A stretch of DNA of 64,000 nt from Streptomyces sp. NBC_00286 (GCF_036173125.1 NZ_CP108054.1:1240001-1304000); one strand, 5' to 3'; shown: positions 52,465-61,759, counted from the first letter of the stretch. The notes: generated by a model not told the origin, from the sequence alone. Program-made: numbers and translations.

Positions 52465-52537
52465 GAAGGTGTCTCCTTTGACGCCGTCGAGTCGGGATGC
52501 GAGGCCCGCGGTCGATCTGATGGGCTGGTCGGTGATG

Positions 52538-53062
52538 TCAGCGGGCGCACGCGGCGATGAGGTCGACGATGTCCGGGCGTGACCGCTCGCAGAAGCGTGA
52601 GTGGGTGCCGAAGGTGCGGTTCGCGTAGACGAGCGGGCCGACGGTGCCACGACTCCTGGCCGAGCGCACCAGGCCGAGCAGCAGCAAGTGGTCACCGGCC
52701 TCCACCGTCTGGTGCAGGCCGCACTCCATCCAGCTGGGAGCGTCGGTCAGTCGCGGGAGTCCGCACTCGAAGTACCAGTCAGTCGCGCCGAATCGGTCGA
52801 CGCCCCGGCGTGCGAAGACCACCGCGAGGTCGTCCTGCGTCTGCCCGAGGATGTTGACCGCAAAGCGCCCGACGGTCTGGATCGCAGCGAGGAGCGACGA
52901 GCGACGGGCCAGGGCAAGGCTGACCAGCGGCGGATCCAGCGACAGGGAGGCGAATGAACTCACCGTCGTCCCGAAGGGGACATCGTCGACAGCGGAGGTG
53001 ACGATCGTGACCGGAGTGCACACACCGGACATCACGTCGCGGAACTGCTGCTGGTCGATCAT
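52538..53062 (-). CDS. Flavin reductase (HsaB-like) for the monooxygenase
   Basis: A 174-residue flavin-reductase-domain protein: RDVMSGVCTPVTIVTS start, the FMN/FAD-binding GTTVSSFASLSLDPPLVSLAL segment, and FAVNILG. It reduces free flavin with NAD(P)H and hands it to the partner oxygenase. ATG 53062 is favoured by GGAG five bases upstream; another ATG lies four codons earlier. It is the first gene of the operon, divergent from the NmrA-like gene across a region with paired operators. Confidence 0.9.
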   Translation of the reverse strand: MIDQQQFRDVMSGVCTPVTIVTSAVDDVPFGTTVSSFASLSLDPPLVSLALARRSSLLAAIQTVGRFAVNILGQTQDDLAVVFARRGVDRFGATDWYFECGLPRLTDAPSWMECGLHQTVEAGDHLLLLGLVRSARSRGTVGPLVYANRTFGTHSRFCERSRPDIVDLIAACAR

Positions 53063-53088
53063 GGCCACTCCCATCCACTCGCCCCTAT

Positions 53089-53173
53089 ATCAACCTTGTT
53101 GATGGTCTCGACGGCGGTGGTCGCATGTCAAGGGCTTCACCCACACATGTCAAGTTGGTTGATTTATAGGCCC
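53089..53173. promoter_or_regulatory. Divergent operator pair between catabolic operon and NmrA-like gene
   Basis: A perfect palindrome ATCAAC-CTT-GTTGAT lies at 53089-53103. A related, imperfect copy sits in opposite orientation near 53150-53173: read on the minus strand it is CCTATA followed by AATCAACC, against CCTAT/ATCAACC on the plus strand at the first site. Two CATGTCAAG repeats (around 53124 and 53147) lie between them. The symmetric layout suits one repressor controlling both directions; its gene is not in the immediate vicinity. Confidence 0.55.
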
Positions 53174-53296
53174 GACTCCGAAACACTTCCAACAGTGGCG
53201 CCACCGTCTTGCGGGGCCCTGATCGCAGGTTGGTGCGCGAGCCAGACCCTCCCCCTGCGCCCCTGCACGTCAGCGCGGTTCACCATGGAGGAAGTA

Positions 53297-54148
53297 ATGA
53301 CTGTCGCGGTAACCGGTGCCAGCGGACAGCTGGGACGCCTCGTCGTCGAGGCGCTTCTGCTCACGGATACGCCGGTAGTGGCCATCGTTCGAAACCGTGC
53401 CAGTGCCGCCAAGCTGGCCGAACGCGGCGTGGATGTCCGACAAGCGACGTACGACGACCCCAGACTGCTCGACAAGGCACTCGCGGGCGTCCAGAGACTC
53501 CTGCTTGTCTCGGGCAGCGACTTCGGCGTCCGGGTTGGTCAGCACGTCAACGTGATTCGCGCCGCCGAGCGGGCGCATGTAGGGCTTCTCGCCTACACCA
53601 GCATCCCGAATGCGCATCGCAACCAGATGGTCATGGCGCAGGACCACAAGGCAACCGAGGCGGCGCTCGTCGATGCCGACGTGCCGCACACGTTCTTGCG
53701 CAACGGCTGGTACTGGGAGAACTACATACCTAACCTGGCGCGTGCCGTGGAGACCGGTGTCATGTACGGTGCCGCCCGCGACGGTCGCGTCTCCGGCGCC
53801 GCCCGCGCCGACCTCGCAGAGGCGGCCGCCACCGTACTCACGACAGAGGGCCACGCCGGCCACATCTACGAGCTCGGGGGCGATGCCGTCACGTATGCAG
53901 GCTTGGCAGCAGCCATGTCTGACGCAGCCGGCAAGCCGGTGCGGTACCAAGACCTTCCACCGGAGGACTTCACCGCCGCCCTGGAGCGGGCCGGCGTGCC
54001 GACCGGATTCGCGCAGGTGCTGACCGACGCCGACCTGCGCATCGCCGAGGACGCTCTGCTCGTCGACAGCGACGACCTCGCCGGACTCATAGGCCGCCCA
54101 GCGACTCCGGCGGTCGATGTTTTCCGCGCGGCTCTCGATCGAGAGTGA
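53297..54148 (+). CDS. NmrA-like atypical SDR (NAD(P)H:quinone oxidoreductase type 2-like)
   Basis: A 283-residue NAD(P)-binding protein of the NmrA/QOR2 group. The cofactor loop is TGASGQLGRLVV at the N terminus, the IVRNRASA segment with Arg follows strand 2, and LLAYTSIPNAH and FLRNGWYWENY are typical of the family. It lacks a Tyr-x3-Lys pair. It probably reduces quinones or acts as a redox sensor. ATG 53297 is chosen because GGAGG precedes it by five bases. Divergent from the catabolic operon, it may recycle quinones formed from the catechol. Confidence 0.87.
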   Translation: MTVAVTGASGQLGRLVVEALLLTDTPVVAIVRNRASAAKLAERGVDVRQATYDDPRLLDKALAGVQRLLLVSGSDFGVRVGQHVNVIRAAERAHVGLLAYTSIPNAHRNQMVMAQDHKATEAALVDADVPHTFLRNGWYWENYIPNLARAVETGVMYGAARDGRVSGAARADLAEAAATVLTTEGHAGHIYELGGDAVTYAGLAAAMSDAAGKPVRYQDLPPEDFTAALERAGVPTGFAQVLTDADLRIAEDALLVDSDDLAGLIGRPATPAVDVFRAALDRE

Positions 54149-54149
54149 C

Positions 54150-54780
54150 GCATACCTGCTCGGTGATGCCTTCAGTGCGCATGGCGGTCTGGTCGTGCAT
54201 GCGCCCTGGCCGGTCGACGCCGTTCCACAGCGTGCGGCCCTGGCCGTCGCTGATGGTGGTGGTCTTGATGGTGTTCTGCTTCTTCTTGCCCGAGACGAAC
54301 GCGCGGCGACCGGGCCGGTGCGCCTTCGGCCGGTGCACCTGATCTCCACACCGTCGATCCACGGCTCGACGCTCTCGGCGGCGTAGGCGAACACATCCGC
54401 CAGGGTACCCAGTCGCAGTCCCGGCCGGTCGGGAGTGCGAAACCGCCCCTGGCGAGCAGGAGCCTGACCTGGCCAACCGCCTCGCTGGCGGTCGAGCGGC
54501 CGACGCCGTACAACTCGCCCAGCGCAGCATGCGGCAGATTCGTGCACAGGTAGACCACTGTGAGCACGACGCGGTCCGTGAAGAGCAGCTCCTACTTCGC
54601 GCCGGCCCCCGCCGCTCTCACACGCTTGTGACCACGCCGCTGGCGCAGCTCCGCTCCCTGCAAAGCGGACCACGGCTCGGCCAACTCGTCGACCAAATCG
54701 TCGAGATGTTGGCGGGAGACGCCGGTGAAGGCAGGTTGGGACAAGGTTGCGCGGGCCTACATCTTGGTCAAACTCGAAGA
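54150..54780 (-). pseudogene. IS5-type transposase with several frameshifts
   Basis: Minus-strand pieces in three frames together spell a DDE_Tnp_4-type transposase: VLTVVYLCTNLPHAALGELYGVGRSTASEAVGQVR (helix-turn-helix), ADVFAYAAESVEPWIDGVEIRCTGRRR, then KKKQNTIKTTTISDGQGRTLWNG and HDQTAMRTEGI. At least two frameshifts separate them, and the C-terminal part is missing at the NmrA-like gene stop. Confidence 0.8.
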
Positions 54781-54841
54781 ACCCGCGCGGCCGTCCTCAT
54801 GTAACGGCCGGGCTGCGATCAGCTCTGGCCGACCGAGCGGA

Positions 54842-56091
54842 TTACCGCCGGCGTGTGTCCGGACGCTGCGGCGCCTCGCCCAGGACGGTGGAGAACAGCG
54901 CGTCGCGGAGCGCCACCTCACGCGGGTCGTCCCACAAGTGGAAGCCGCACCGGTTCATGGCGTAGGCGAATCCGACACCGGTGTCCGGGTCGGCGAAGGC
55001 GAACGATCCGCCCAGCCCCATCGTGCCGAACGCCGTGCCCGCGGAGGAGCCGAAGCGGAATCGGGGAAAGGGCTTCATGTAACCGAGGGAGTACTGGGTG
55101 TCGACGCGCAGCACCTGGTCCCGCGGCCCTTCGGAAGGAGGCCGGGCGGCTCGGGTGAGGGCCTCCACGGTGGCCGGGTCCAGGCCGAGGGCCTTGCCTC
55201 CGGTCGCGGCATCGCCGTACAGCTTGGCGATCGCACGCACCTCGCCGATGCCGTTGACGGCGGGTATCTCCAGGGCGCGCACGTCCGGGCGGTTGAAGGC
55301 CTCGACCTTGCCCAGCTCCCGGGGATTGCTGAACGCCCGGGCGGAGAGGCTGCGCGGGTTGCTGAACGCCAGCACGAACGGCAACGGCATCTCGCCCATG
55401 TGCAGGAGCATCTCGACACCGGCGAAGCCGTGGATGTGCGCGATCAGCTCCGGATCCACCGTCGAGGGCAAGCCGATGTGGAACTTGGCGTCGAGCGGGG
55501 CGGCGATCTCCTCGGCGAAATAACGGCCCAGGCTGCGGCCTCGGGGGTCCACCCGGCGGATCAGTTCGCTCTCGTAGTAGCCCAGCGACTGGCCGTGGTA
55601 GCCGTGCCGCGTCCCCGGTGTCCACGCCGGGCGCTGCTCGGCCAGTGCCGCGGACAACACGTGCGGATCCGCCAGGTCCGCCAGCTTCAGCGGCCGGTCG
55701 ATGACTGGCAACCCGGCTTGGTGCGACAGCAGTTGGCGCACGGTGACGTCACTCTTGCCGGCCTCGGCGAACTCGGGCCAGTAGGCGGCAACCGTTCGTC
55801 GTAGCTCAGCAGTCCGCGGGCGTGGGCGACTGCGACCGCCAGTGACGCGATCCCCTTGGTGGTGGAGAACACCGGCACCAGCGTGTCCTCGTGCCACGGC
55901 TCTCGTGTCAGGCCATTGCGGTAACCACCCCAGAGGTCAACGACCTTGACCCCGTCCCGGTAGACGGCACACGCGGCACCGACCTCCTTGCCATCGGCGA
56001 AGTTGCGCCGGAACGCGTCCGCGACGGCACCGTAACCCTCCTCCACGGCGCCGCGGACAAGGGCCATCGGCACATCGATCTTTAAGACCAT
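54842..56091 (-). pseudogene. Beta-lactamase-family serine hydrolase with a one-base frameshift
   Basis: Joined, two frames give about 416 residues of a class C/EstB-type serine hydrolase. The first frame starts at ATG 56091 and has the nucleophile motif STTK in VFSTTKGIAS. It shifts near 55792, inside the codons after LLSYDE, where one G appears to be missing; the other frame continues with VAAYWPEFAEAGKSDVTVRQLLSHQAGL and runs to 54842. All later family blocks are intact, so the break is recent or a sequencing error. The family hydrolyses esters or peptides in the cytosol. Confidence 0.85.
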
Positions 56092-56225
56092 GCGACGACG
56101 ATAGAGCGGGCTCCCGACGGGCTGACATCGAGGCCGACGGCCCCCTGTCGGCCGCACTCATGTCACGACCCAGCACCTATCAGCAATCGCCAACCGAGTC
56201 GTAAGGCTTCCAACATACTTGCTGG

Positions 56226-57110
56226 TCAGCTCAGTTGTGAGCGTCCTGCCGTGTCCAGCCAGGTGCTGAACAGGTCGCCCAGCTGCTGTCCGGAGATCTT
56301 CTCGGCGGAGACGAACTCGGCGGTGTCCGCGTTGCCGTAACGGTGTGTCAGATACTGGGTGCGCAAAGAGCGACGAAGGCGTCGTCCCGATCCGTTCGCG
56401 CAGGACCTGAAGCGTCATCGCACCGCGGTGGTAGACGGGCGAACTGAAGAGGGTGTCGCGCTGCGGGTCGGTGACCTTCGCCAGCCCAGAAGGCGGAGTC
56501 GGCGGGGCGGGAGTCGTAGTCGGCCAGGAGAGTCGTGTGCGGAGGCGGTGCCCTGATGCTCAGCCCAGAGCAGCCAGGTCGCGTAGGTCGCGAAGCCCTC
56601 GTTGAGCCAGATGTTCCTTCCACTGTGTGACCGCGCCGCCGAACCGCTGATGGGCCAGCTCGTGCACGACAGTCGTGTCGTAGGGCTCGGACGAGTCCGC
56701 GGGCTTCGTCTGCAGTTCCAGCGAGAAGCCGGCCTGCGGCACGTTGTCGACGATGGCCCTCGTCCCCTCGAACACCCGGGTACGGGCCGAAGAGTGAGGA
56801 CCAGTAGTCCGTAGCGGCGTCGGTGAGGCCGTAGACGTCTTCGCCGTTGGTATCTGACAGGAACGGGTCGTTGGCCATGTAGACAGGGATGCCGCCGGGC
56901 GTGCGCCCTGTACGGACGTCGAAGTGCACTATGGTCGCGGTGGGCAGGTAGGTCGCCTGGGTCAGGCCTCGTGCCAGTGGGCGCCCGTGGTTCCGCCGAG
57001 GCGGGCGGTAGACACCAGCCGACCGTTGGTGACGGCGGTCAGACCCGTCGGTGCGGTGATCCACCGGTCGAGCGTCGCCTTGTCCGAGGGGAGTGACGCC
57101 TTCAGCGCCA
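56226..57110 (-). pseudogene. M1-family metallo-aminopeptidase, decayed
   Basis: Pieces in all three minus-strand frames resemble a secreted M1 peptidase: SLPSDKATLD and GLTAVTNGRLVS, then YWSSLFGPYP, then the zinc motif HELAHQRFGG (W replaced by R) near 56650, a fragment of the LNEGFATY helix, and a C terminus LFSTWLDTAGRSQLS ending at 56226. Several frameshifts and the missing N terminus show it is non-functional. Confidence 0.8.
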
Positions 57111-57333
57111 TGCTCGACAACTGCGGCATCACGGCCATCGAATGGAGGGACGGCCGATGGCACGTGGTGCATGTTAACCCTTGGGACCATCTGCCGCCCA
57201 GCGTGCGAACAGCCTGAGGGCAGAGCATCGTTCGGCGACGAACACAAGATGCTCTCTCGGCCAACTTCGCTTCAGCTCCGTCAGGCCCGTACAAGGACAG
57301 GACCAAGGGGTCTTGCCATGGCCACCCTCGACG

Positions 57334-58068
57334 CTAGTCTTCGCCGTGGAGATCAACGGGTTCACGAACACCATCCCGCCGGGCCGACCGTGCCGGTAGA
57401 GGGGACATCAATCCGTTCTTGTACGCGATGACGACGAACTGGGCGCGATCGCGGGCGCCGAGTTTGGCCATCGCACGTTGCACGTGGGTTCGCACGGTGA
57501 GGACGCTCAGGTGCAGCTCAGCCGCGATCTCGTCGTTCGACTTGCCGTCGGCGGCCAACTTCATCACCTCTACCTCACGATTCGTCAGATCTGCGAGGCC
57601 GGGGGTTGTGATCGTCGCGGCCGGCCGGCCCGGCGACGGGATGGCGACGAACTGCGCAATGAGGGCTTTGGTCGCCCCCGGGGACAGCATGCTCTCGCCC
57701 GCGGCGACGATCCGTATGCCTTCGAGCAGCGCGTCGGTCGTGACGTATTTTCCCAAGAAGCCACTGGCGCCTGCGCGGAGTGCACGGGCGACATGCTCAT
57801 CGTTCTCGAAGGTCGTGAGGATGAGCACGCGGGTGTTGGTCAAGGCCGGGTCGGCACAGATGGCCTTGGTGGCCGCCAACCCATCCATGCCCGGCATCCG
57901 CACGTCCATCACGACGACATCGGGTTGGTGGGCGCGAGCCAGGCGGATCGCCTCGGCTCCGTCCTCGGCCTCGGCGACGACCTCAAGGTCGTCGCAGGAG
58001 TCGATCAATATCTTGAAGGTCCCTCGCAACAGGGCTTGGTCGTCAGCGAGGAGGATTCTCGTCGTCAT
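57334..58068 (-). CDS. NarL/LuxR-family response regulator
   Basis: A 244-residue regulator: receiver domain (about 1-125) with D9-D10, phospho-acceptor D55 in VVMDVRMPG and K107, and a LuxR-type helix-turn-helix (about 155-220) containing LTNREVEVMKLAADGKSNDEIAAELHLSVLTVRTHV. The C-terminal 20 residues are an Arg-rich extension. ATG 58068 lies 7 bp after the kinase stop, so the pair is translationally coupled. Its targets are unknown; the catabolic operon upstream on the same strand is a candidate. Confidence 0.92.
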   Translation of the reverse strand: MTTRILLADDQALLRGTFKILIDSCDDLEVVAEAEDGAEAIRLARAHQPDVVVMDVRMPGMDGLAATKAICADPALTNTRVLILTTFENDEHVARALRAGASGFLGKYVTTDALLEGIRIVAAGESMLSPGATKALIAQFVAIPSPGRPAATITTPGLADLTNREVEVMKLAADGKSNDEIAAELHLSVLTVRTHVQRAMAKLGARDRAQFVVIAYKNGLMSPLPARSARRDGVREPVDLHGED

Positions 58069-58075
58069 GTTGGCG

Positions 58076-59290
58076 TCACCGGCCCGGTTCGGTTGCGATG
58101 TACGGAAGTGCAGGCGGTCCGATGTGTAGAGGAAGACTGGTGAGAACCTCGAAACCGGTGCTGCTGCCGTTGATCTCCAAGTGGCCCCCCACAGCTTTAG
58201 CACGCTCCCGCATTCCGATAATGCCGTAGCCGCCGTGGTCCTCCCGGCGAGAGGAGGCGTCGCTGGTCTCGTTCGAGACGCGGATCGTCAAGCGGGAAGC
58301 GTCGTAGGCGAGCTGCAGAGATGCTTTCGGTGTCGCGGAGTGCTTGGTCGCGTTCGTGAGCGCCTCTTGGATGATGCGGAAGGCGGTGAGGTCGACTCCG
58401 GGCTGCAGTTCTCGAGCCGCTCCCGCAGTTTGCAGATCGACGGTGAGCCCAGCAGAGCGGCAGGCTTCCAAGAGGGCCGGGAGTTGGGCCAGCCCTGGGG
58501 TCGGTTCCAACGTGTCGGCGTCTGCGCCGTCGGCGTGACGTAGGACACCGATGGTCGCACGCAGTTCGAGCATGCCGTTCGAGGTGGTGCCTTGTAGGTC
58601 GGCCAGGAGCTTCCTGGAAGTCTCCGTGCTGATGTCGAGCATGTGGGCTGCCGTGCCCGCCTGTGCGTTGGCCACTGCCATGTGGTGCGCGACGACGTCG
58701 TGCAGCTCGCGGGCGATGCGCATTCGCTCCCCGGCCACTCGGAGTCGTGCTTCCTCTTCGCGCGTGCGCTCGGCGTACTCAGCCCGCGCGCGGACGGCGT
58801 CCAGGTAAGCGTGGTGAAGTTGGGATCGGCTCCCCAGAGCCAAGGGGAGCAACAGCCAAAGTGCTGGTCCCACGGTGCGCAGGAGCACCGATCCATCGAT
58901 ATGGAACCCGATCGCGACTGCCACTACCAGCGCCGTGGCAGCACCTCCATACGTCCAGGCCGTCGCGCTGCTTGTCCTGGCAGCCAGCCAGTAGAGGGCG
59001 ACCATCAGCGGGGCAAGCAACAGGGGGGTCATGAGGTAGCCCATCCCACCAGTGGTGACGACACATGCGGTCGTCACCACAACGGTGATACGTGGGTGCT
59101 GACGCGCCCTGAACAGCGCCAGGCACGCCACCACAGCCAACACCTCGGCGACCCAGACGTTCTTTGGCCTGTCGCCGTCCGGAGTGGCGAGATTGGCTCC
59201 GAGGATCGCGCCGCCCAACAGCGCGAGCACGATGGCCCCGTCTGTCAGCCATGGACGCCGGTCGGCATACTGCTCCAGGCGAGCCGCCAT
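58076..59290 (-). CDS. NarL-type sensor histidine kinase
   Basis: A 404-residue kinase with about five membrane spans in the first 155 residues, a coiled segment rich in Arg/Glu, then the HisKA_3 domain with phospho-acceptor H197 in ARELHDVVAHHM and a C-terminal HATPase part with FRIIQEALTNATKHS and GGYGIIGMRERA. No large extracytoplasmic sensor is present, so the signal is probably sensed in the membrane. ATG 59290 follows GGGGAGG. It partners the adjacent regulator. Confidence 0.92.
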   Translation of the reverse strand: MAARLEQYADRRPWLTDGAIVLALLGGAILGANLATPDGDRPKNVWVAEVLAVVACLALFRARQHPRITVVVTTACVVTTGGMGYLMTPLLLAPLMVALYWLAARTSSATAWTYGGAATALVVAVAIGFHIDGSVLLRTVGPALWLLLPLALGSRSQLHHAYLDAVRARAEYAERTREEEARLRVAGERMRIARELHDVVAHHMAVANAQAGTAAHMLDISTETSRKLLADLQGTTSNGMLELRATIGVLRHADGADADTLEPTPGLAQLPALLEACRSAGLTVDLQTAGAARELQPGVDLTAFRIIQEALTNATKHSATPKASLQLAYDASRLTIRVSNETSDASSRREDHGGYGIIGMRERAKAVGGHLEINGSSTGFEVLTSLPLHIGPPALPYIATEPGR

Positions 59291-59460
59291 TGGCTCTACC
59301 TCCCCGCGCCTCGAAGGTAACGGCTCTGGCGCCCATCCTCTCGCGAGCGAGTCCCGTCGTGCGACAGCGCCCACTCGGTGGCTGGCGGCCAACTGTACGC
59401 AGCGTAGTCGGCGAGCATCGCTGTGCCCCGCCCTCGGGTCTCCGTCCTGCTGCCAGCGGC

Positions 59461-60018
59461 TCACGCCGGAGGCGCAGCCGCCATCTTGTAGCCGGACACC
59501 TGGGCGATCGACTTCCCGTCCTCGCTGAACTCGAGCAGCGCTCGGTAGGCCAGGCTGACTCGGGCATCGGCCCACATCCCGCGCACCGGCTGGATGCGGT
59601 AGAAGACCTGCATTCCCTTGTCCGGCGGCTTGATGTTGTTGAACAGGGAGGTGTCTGACGCCCAGGGGAACTGGTCCAGGCTGATCTTCGAGGCGTGACG
59701 GATCTCGTCGATGTCAGTGACGACTGTGGCGATCCCCTGCACCTGCAGCGACCGGGTCGTGAACCGACCGTAGAAGCCGTCGGGCGGCAGGTAGGCGATG
59801 TCGTAGCTGACATTGGGATTGCGCTGGATGTGGACGTGCTTGCGCGTGTTCTTGAAGGTGTGCATGTACACGATCAGCCCGTCGCCGGCGAGGTGCATCC
59901 TCGCCGAGGACGGAAACCCGTCGGCGTCGATCGTGGCCAGGCTTGAGAGCTCCTCGGTGCGCAGCAGCTCAATGATCTCGGTCTCGATTTCCGCCACGGT
60001 CGGTTCAGGTTTGGACAT
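59461..60018 (-). CDS. PPOX-fold (pyridoxamine 5'-phosphate oxidase family) protein
   Basis: A 185-residue flavin/F420-split-barrel protein. The fold marks are LSSLATIDADGFPSSARMHLAGDG, the KNTRKHVHIQRNPNVSYDIAY basic cofactor segment and VQGIATVV. Such proteins bind FMN, haem or F420 and reduce or sense small organics. ATG 60018 has AAGGAG upstream. It is the last gene of the cupin-to-PPOX operon, 69 bp from the ABM gene. Confidence 0.85.
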   Translation of the reverse strand: MSKPEPTVAEIETEIIELLRTEELSSLATIDADGFPSSARMHLAGDGLIVYMHTFKNTRKHVHIQRNPNVSYDIAYLPPDGFYGRFTTRSLQVQGIATVVTDIDEIRHASKISLDQFPWASDTSLFNNIKPPDKGMQVFYRIQPVRGMWADARVSLAYRALLEFSEDGKSIAQVSGYKMAAAPPA

Positions 60019-60087
60019 GATCGCTCCTTGTACTGGGGTGGAGTTGTCTTCACATGTCACGCCCGCAACAGGCATGACACGAGGTGC

Positions 60088-60879
60088 CTAGTCGACACAG
60101 ACGTTGGGTACGGCGACGCGGCGGAGCACTTGTCGGAAGCAACGTATTCCGGGTGGGTAGTGGGCAAGAACGGCCAGGAAGTCTCGGTCGAAGAAGGTGT
60201 CCTGCAGGGCACGCACGGTTTCCCAGACCGCCAGGTTGACGAGAACGTTGCTGGTCCCGATGCCCCGGTAGAGCTGGGCCTGGATGAACCCGCTGCGGCC
60301 CTTCATGTATGCACCGGTCTTTTGGTACGCGTGGATGGCTTGGTCGACCGCGCCGTCCGGAACGACGAAGATGTCCAGCAGCGTGAAGGCGCCATTGGTG
60401 GCCTGGAACTGTTCGGCGAGCGGAACGTCAGGACACAAGTCGACGTACTCGATCGCAGATGCGCCGGCAGCCGGTTCCCCCGCCGCCGGGGCGGGCTCCC
60501 CGTCCCACGGTGCGCCCAGGCAGACACCGGGCACTTCCACCGGCCGCACCAGGTGCGGGTACGCCGCCGATCCGTCCGGGTAGGTCGGGAGTAGGGTCTG
60601 GAACTCGGGACTCATGAAGGCGTTCTGCAGGTCCTTCGCCGACTCCCAGTCAGCGACGTTGGTGACGACGCGGCCGGCCGCTCCGCGGTACAGCTGCTGG
60701 GAGATGTTCCCCGCCTTCGTCTTCATGACCTCTGAGTCCAGGCGCCATACCTCGATGACGTCGTCCTCCAGGCCGGGAGGCGTGACGAAGGTGTTCACAA
60801 TCGTGACGGGCTCGTCTCTGGACTCATTCAACTGAGCCATGAACGGCGCCCGAGCGTCGAAGTCGTGCAGTGTGATCAT
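60088..60879 (-). CDS. Tandem antibiotic-biosynthesis-monooxygenase (ABM) domain protein
   Basis: A 263-residue protein made of two ferredoxin-like ABM/EthD-type domains, about 20-115 and 155-255, joined by a Pro/Ala/Gly-rich linker. The repeats share TIVNTFVTPPG/TLLDIFVVPDG, the QLYRG segment and VNxAxWE. ABM monomers normally dimerise, so the fusion gives a built-in dimer. ABM proteins act as cofactor-free oxygenases on phenols or as accessory proteins; here it probably handles a quinone or phenol intermediate. The GATCATCGGC region before the small upstream ORF carries its ribosome site. Confidence 0.8.
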   Translation of the reverse strand: MITLHDFDARAPFMAQLNESRDEPVTIVNTFVTPPGLEDDVIEVWRLDSEVMKTKAGNISQQLYRGAAGRVVTNVADWESAKDLQNAFMSPEFQTLLPTYPDGSAAYPHLVRPVEVPGVCLGAPWDGEPAPAAGEPAAGASAIEYVDLCPDVPLAEQFQATNGAFTLLDIFVVPDGAVDQAIHAYQKTGAYMKGRSGFIQAQLYRGIGTSNVLVNLAVWETVRALQDTFFDRDFLAVLAHYPPGIRCFRQVLRRVAVPNVCVD

Positions 60880-60930
60880 CGGCGGTCTTCCTCATTCTGT
60901 GGCGATCGACGCTGGTCGACCGGCGAACCG

Positions 60931-61047
60931 CTAATTGTGGTGATCTTCGTCGTACCAGCGCTCCGAGACCCATCTGCCCCTCGGTTTGACAAGATCGGGC
61001 TGCATGAAGCCTTCGCGCCCTCTGGCACAGATGCACGCCACGGTCAT
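60931..61047 (-). CDS. 38-residue small protein inside the cupin operon
   Basis: Starts at ATG 61047 directly after GGGAGGAGAGC, one of the best ribosome-binding sites in the window, and ends with TAG at 60931-60933. It has two Cys in ACICARG, then GFMQPDLVKPRGRW and a C-terminal RWYDEDHHN with aromatic and acidic/His residues that could bind metal. It lies 37 bp after the MBL gene stop and 51 bp before the ABM start, all on the same strand. No family is recognised; it may be a small subunit or metal chaperone for the operon enzymes. Confidence 0.6.
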   Translation of the reverse strand: MTVACICARGREGFMQPDLVKPRGRWVSERWYDEDHHN

Positions 61048-61084
61048 GCTCTCCTCCCGGGAGGCCACCAGGCTGCGGAGCTGC

Positions 61085-61759
61085 TCACTGCGACGTCCCG
61101 ACGTCCTGAGAGACCCCGTGCTCGAGGACCGCGATCTCGGTCCCCTCCGGCGCCAGGTCGCGGAGCAGTCCGCAATGCATCTTCTGGTGGGCCGGGGCGA
61201 GGCCGGCTTGGTGGATGGGCACGGCGAGCCGGGGCGCCACCGTCCGCAGGTAGTCGATCGCCTCGCCGATCTTCATCCACGGCCCACCGATGGGAAGCAG
61301 CAAGACGTCGACCGATCCGGTCGGAGCGTCCAAGGCGTCACCAGGGTGCAGCAGGCTGCCGTCGATGATGTACCCGTTGTTCGGCACGATCGGGAGTGCG
61401 GCGTGGATACACGCGTGGTCACCGCCGACGACCTCGCCCCTGACCCCTCGAAGGACGAACGTGCTCCCGGGACCAACGATTCGCATCCGGCTTGGTGCGA
61501 TGTCCCCAAGTCCCGCGAGGGCTGCCTGCGTGTGAGCGTTGAGCACGAGCTCGGCCGCAGGGTTGTCGGCCAGTAGCTTGCCGAGGCGCTCGCCGTCAAC
61601 GTGGTCCGCATGCGCGTGAGTGAGGAAGACTGCATCGAGGTCGACCACGTGCTCGAAGTCCCGCGAATAGCCACCGGGGTCGAACAGAATGCGAATGATG
61701 CCGTTATCGCCCGAGAGTTCCACCAGTACGCACGCGTGCCCGTAGTGCGTCAGCTTCAT
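61085..61759 (-). CDS. Metallo-beta-lactamase-fold hydrolase
   Basis: A 224-residue MBL-fold enzyme of the UlaG-like short type. The dinuclear metal motif THAHADH gives H48, H50, D52 and H53; further ligands are the His in GGDHACIH, the Asp in LHPGDAL and the His in VPIHQAGL. It may hydrolyse a lactone or ester formed in the pathway. It follows the dehydrogenase by 25 bp. The ATG is preceded by a purine-rich site. Confidence 0.88.
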   Translation of the reverse strand: MKLTHYGHACVLVELSGDNGIIRILFDPGGYSRDFEHVVDLDAVFLTHAHADHVDGERLGKLLADNPAAELVLNAHTQAALAGLGDIAPSRMRIVGPGSTFVLRGVRGEVVGGDHACIHAALPIVPNNGYIIDGSLLHPGDALDAPTGSVDVLLLPIGGPWMKIGEAIDYLRTVAPRLAVPIHQAGLAPAHQKMHCGLLRDLAPEGTEIAVLEHGVSQDVGTSQ

